A stretch of 7,620 nt of DNA from positions 1 through 7,620 of the forward strand of contig SBFZ01000115.1 of NCBI GenBank assembly GCA_006227095.1, in the 5' to 3' direction. This document shows positions 7,199-7,620 of this stretch, one piece after another. Within the stretch, counting starts at the first letter, position 1. Every line of letters begins with the position of its first letter. Made by a program: the position numbers and the translations under genes. The DNA comes from Bacteroidota bacterium. Lineage in GTDB: Bacteria > Bacteroidota > Bacteroidia > Bacteroidales > VadinHA17. Below the pieces are notes generated by a model. It was not told the DNA's origin. It did not search any database and worked only from the letters and a program-made list of their open reading frames with translations.

Positions 7199-7620
7199 AT
7201 GAGCGGTTTCGACTTTTCGGGGAGAGACTCATTTGGCAGCAGGCTGGGGGTGGTAGCCGCTGCGGCCGGATCGGCTGTGGGTCTCGGTAATATCTGGAGA
7301 TTTCCCTATGTTCTTGGTGAGAACGGAGGTGGTGCCTTCCTGATAATCTACCTGGTAATAATGTTTGCCATAGGCATCCCTGTGATGATGTCAGAGCTGG
7401 TAATAGGGCGCAGGTCACAGCGGAACCCGGTGGGTGCCTTCAGGGTACTGTCGCCCGGAAAACCTTGGTACCTCGTGGGAATGATGGGAATCATTTCCGC
7501 ATTTATGATACTTGCTTTTTATACTGCTGTTGCGGGATGGACCCTTGAGTACATATACCAGACCCTCACCGGTGGATTCAGCGGCAAGAGCTCCGCGGAA
7601 CTTACTGCAATGTTTGATTC
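7199..7620 (+). CDS. Sodium-dependent transporter of the NSS (SNF) family, copy 2 (cut by window end)
   Basis: The frame is open from ATG 7199 to the window edge, giving 140 codons of a second NSS transporter. It aligns without gaps to copy 1 at 3959 and matches at 122 of 140 residues. It keeps the TM1 signature [14 protein letters not shown] (24-37) and the TM3 [13 protein letters not shown] segment with Tyr108 and Trp114. Most changes are conservative (Ile/Val, Phe/Tyr, Ala/Ser), clustering at residues 91-100 and 127-137. An in-frame TGA at 7193-7195 forces the start, exactly as in copy 1. Nothing suggests decay in the visible part; the missing C-terminus is due only to the window edge. It is probably expressed apart from the AGCS gene, given the 118-base gap and the inverted repeat ahead of it. 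The substrate is unknown and may differ from copy 1. Confidence 0.93.
   Translation, partial: MSGFDFSGRDSFGSRLGVVAAAAGSAVGLGNIWRFPYVLGENGGGAFLIIYLVIMFAIGIPVMMSELVIGRRSQRNPVGAFRVLSPGKPWYLVGMMGIISAFMILAFYTAVAGWTLEYIYQTLTGGFSGKSSAELTAMFD

Overview
The window looks like part of the genome of a strictly anaerobic, fermentative bacterium. It carries a complete three-gene NAD-linked [FeFe]-hydrogenase operon followed by sodium-coupled amino-acid transporters. A Bacteroidota (Bacteroidales-like) host is my best guess. It rests on AT-rich intergenic DNA, mostly A-rich leaders without Shine-Dalgarno sequences, and the look of the transporters. It is an inference, and one gene (hydB) does have a strong Shine-Dalgarno sequence.

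Layout: 1-369 has no convincing gene. Bases 1 to about 240 are GC-rich tandem repeats (three 32-base units, then two 48-base units, with inverted repeats woven in), and about 245-369 is an abruptly AT-rich leader. Then hydC (370-831), hydB (850-2010) and hydA (2028-3809) lie on the + strand with gaps of 17-18 bases and end at a strong intrinsic terminator (3834-3869). Next come a sodium:neurotransmitter-symporter (NSS) family gene (3959-5323) and, 17 bases later, an AGCS-family alanine/glycine:cation symporter (5341-7080). After a 118-base gap holding a palindrome and a perfect inverted repeat, a second NSS gene starts at 7199 and runs off the right edge. It matches the first at 122 of 140 residues.

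How the genes work together: HydC, HydB and HydA should form a cytoplasmic complex passing electrons between NAD(H) at the FMN site of HydB and the H-cluster of HydA, so that reducing equivalents leave as H2. HydB is the minimal form and lacks the extra iron-sulfur domains of the well-studied electron-bifurcating enzymes. HydA also lacks the extra C-terminal 2Fe-2S domain of the Thermotoga type. This makes a simpler NADH-dependent reaction plausible. The transporters would import amino acids using the Na+ gradient, which fits an amino-acid fermenter disposing of electrons as H2, but the terminator indicates separate transcription.

The genes themselves belong to known families. I saw no clear undescribed multi-gene system. 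The points most worth a second look are the short HydB, a soluble domain of about 100 residues inserted in the AGCS transporter, the inverted repeat ahead of the second NSS gene, and the left-edge repeat block.
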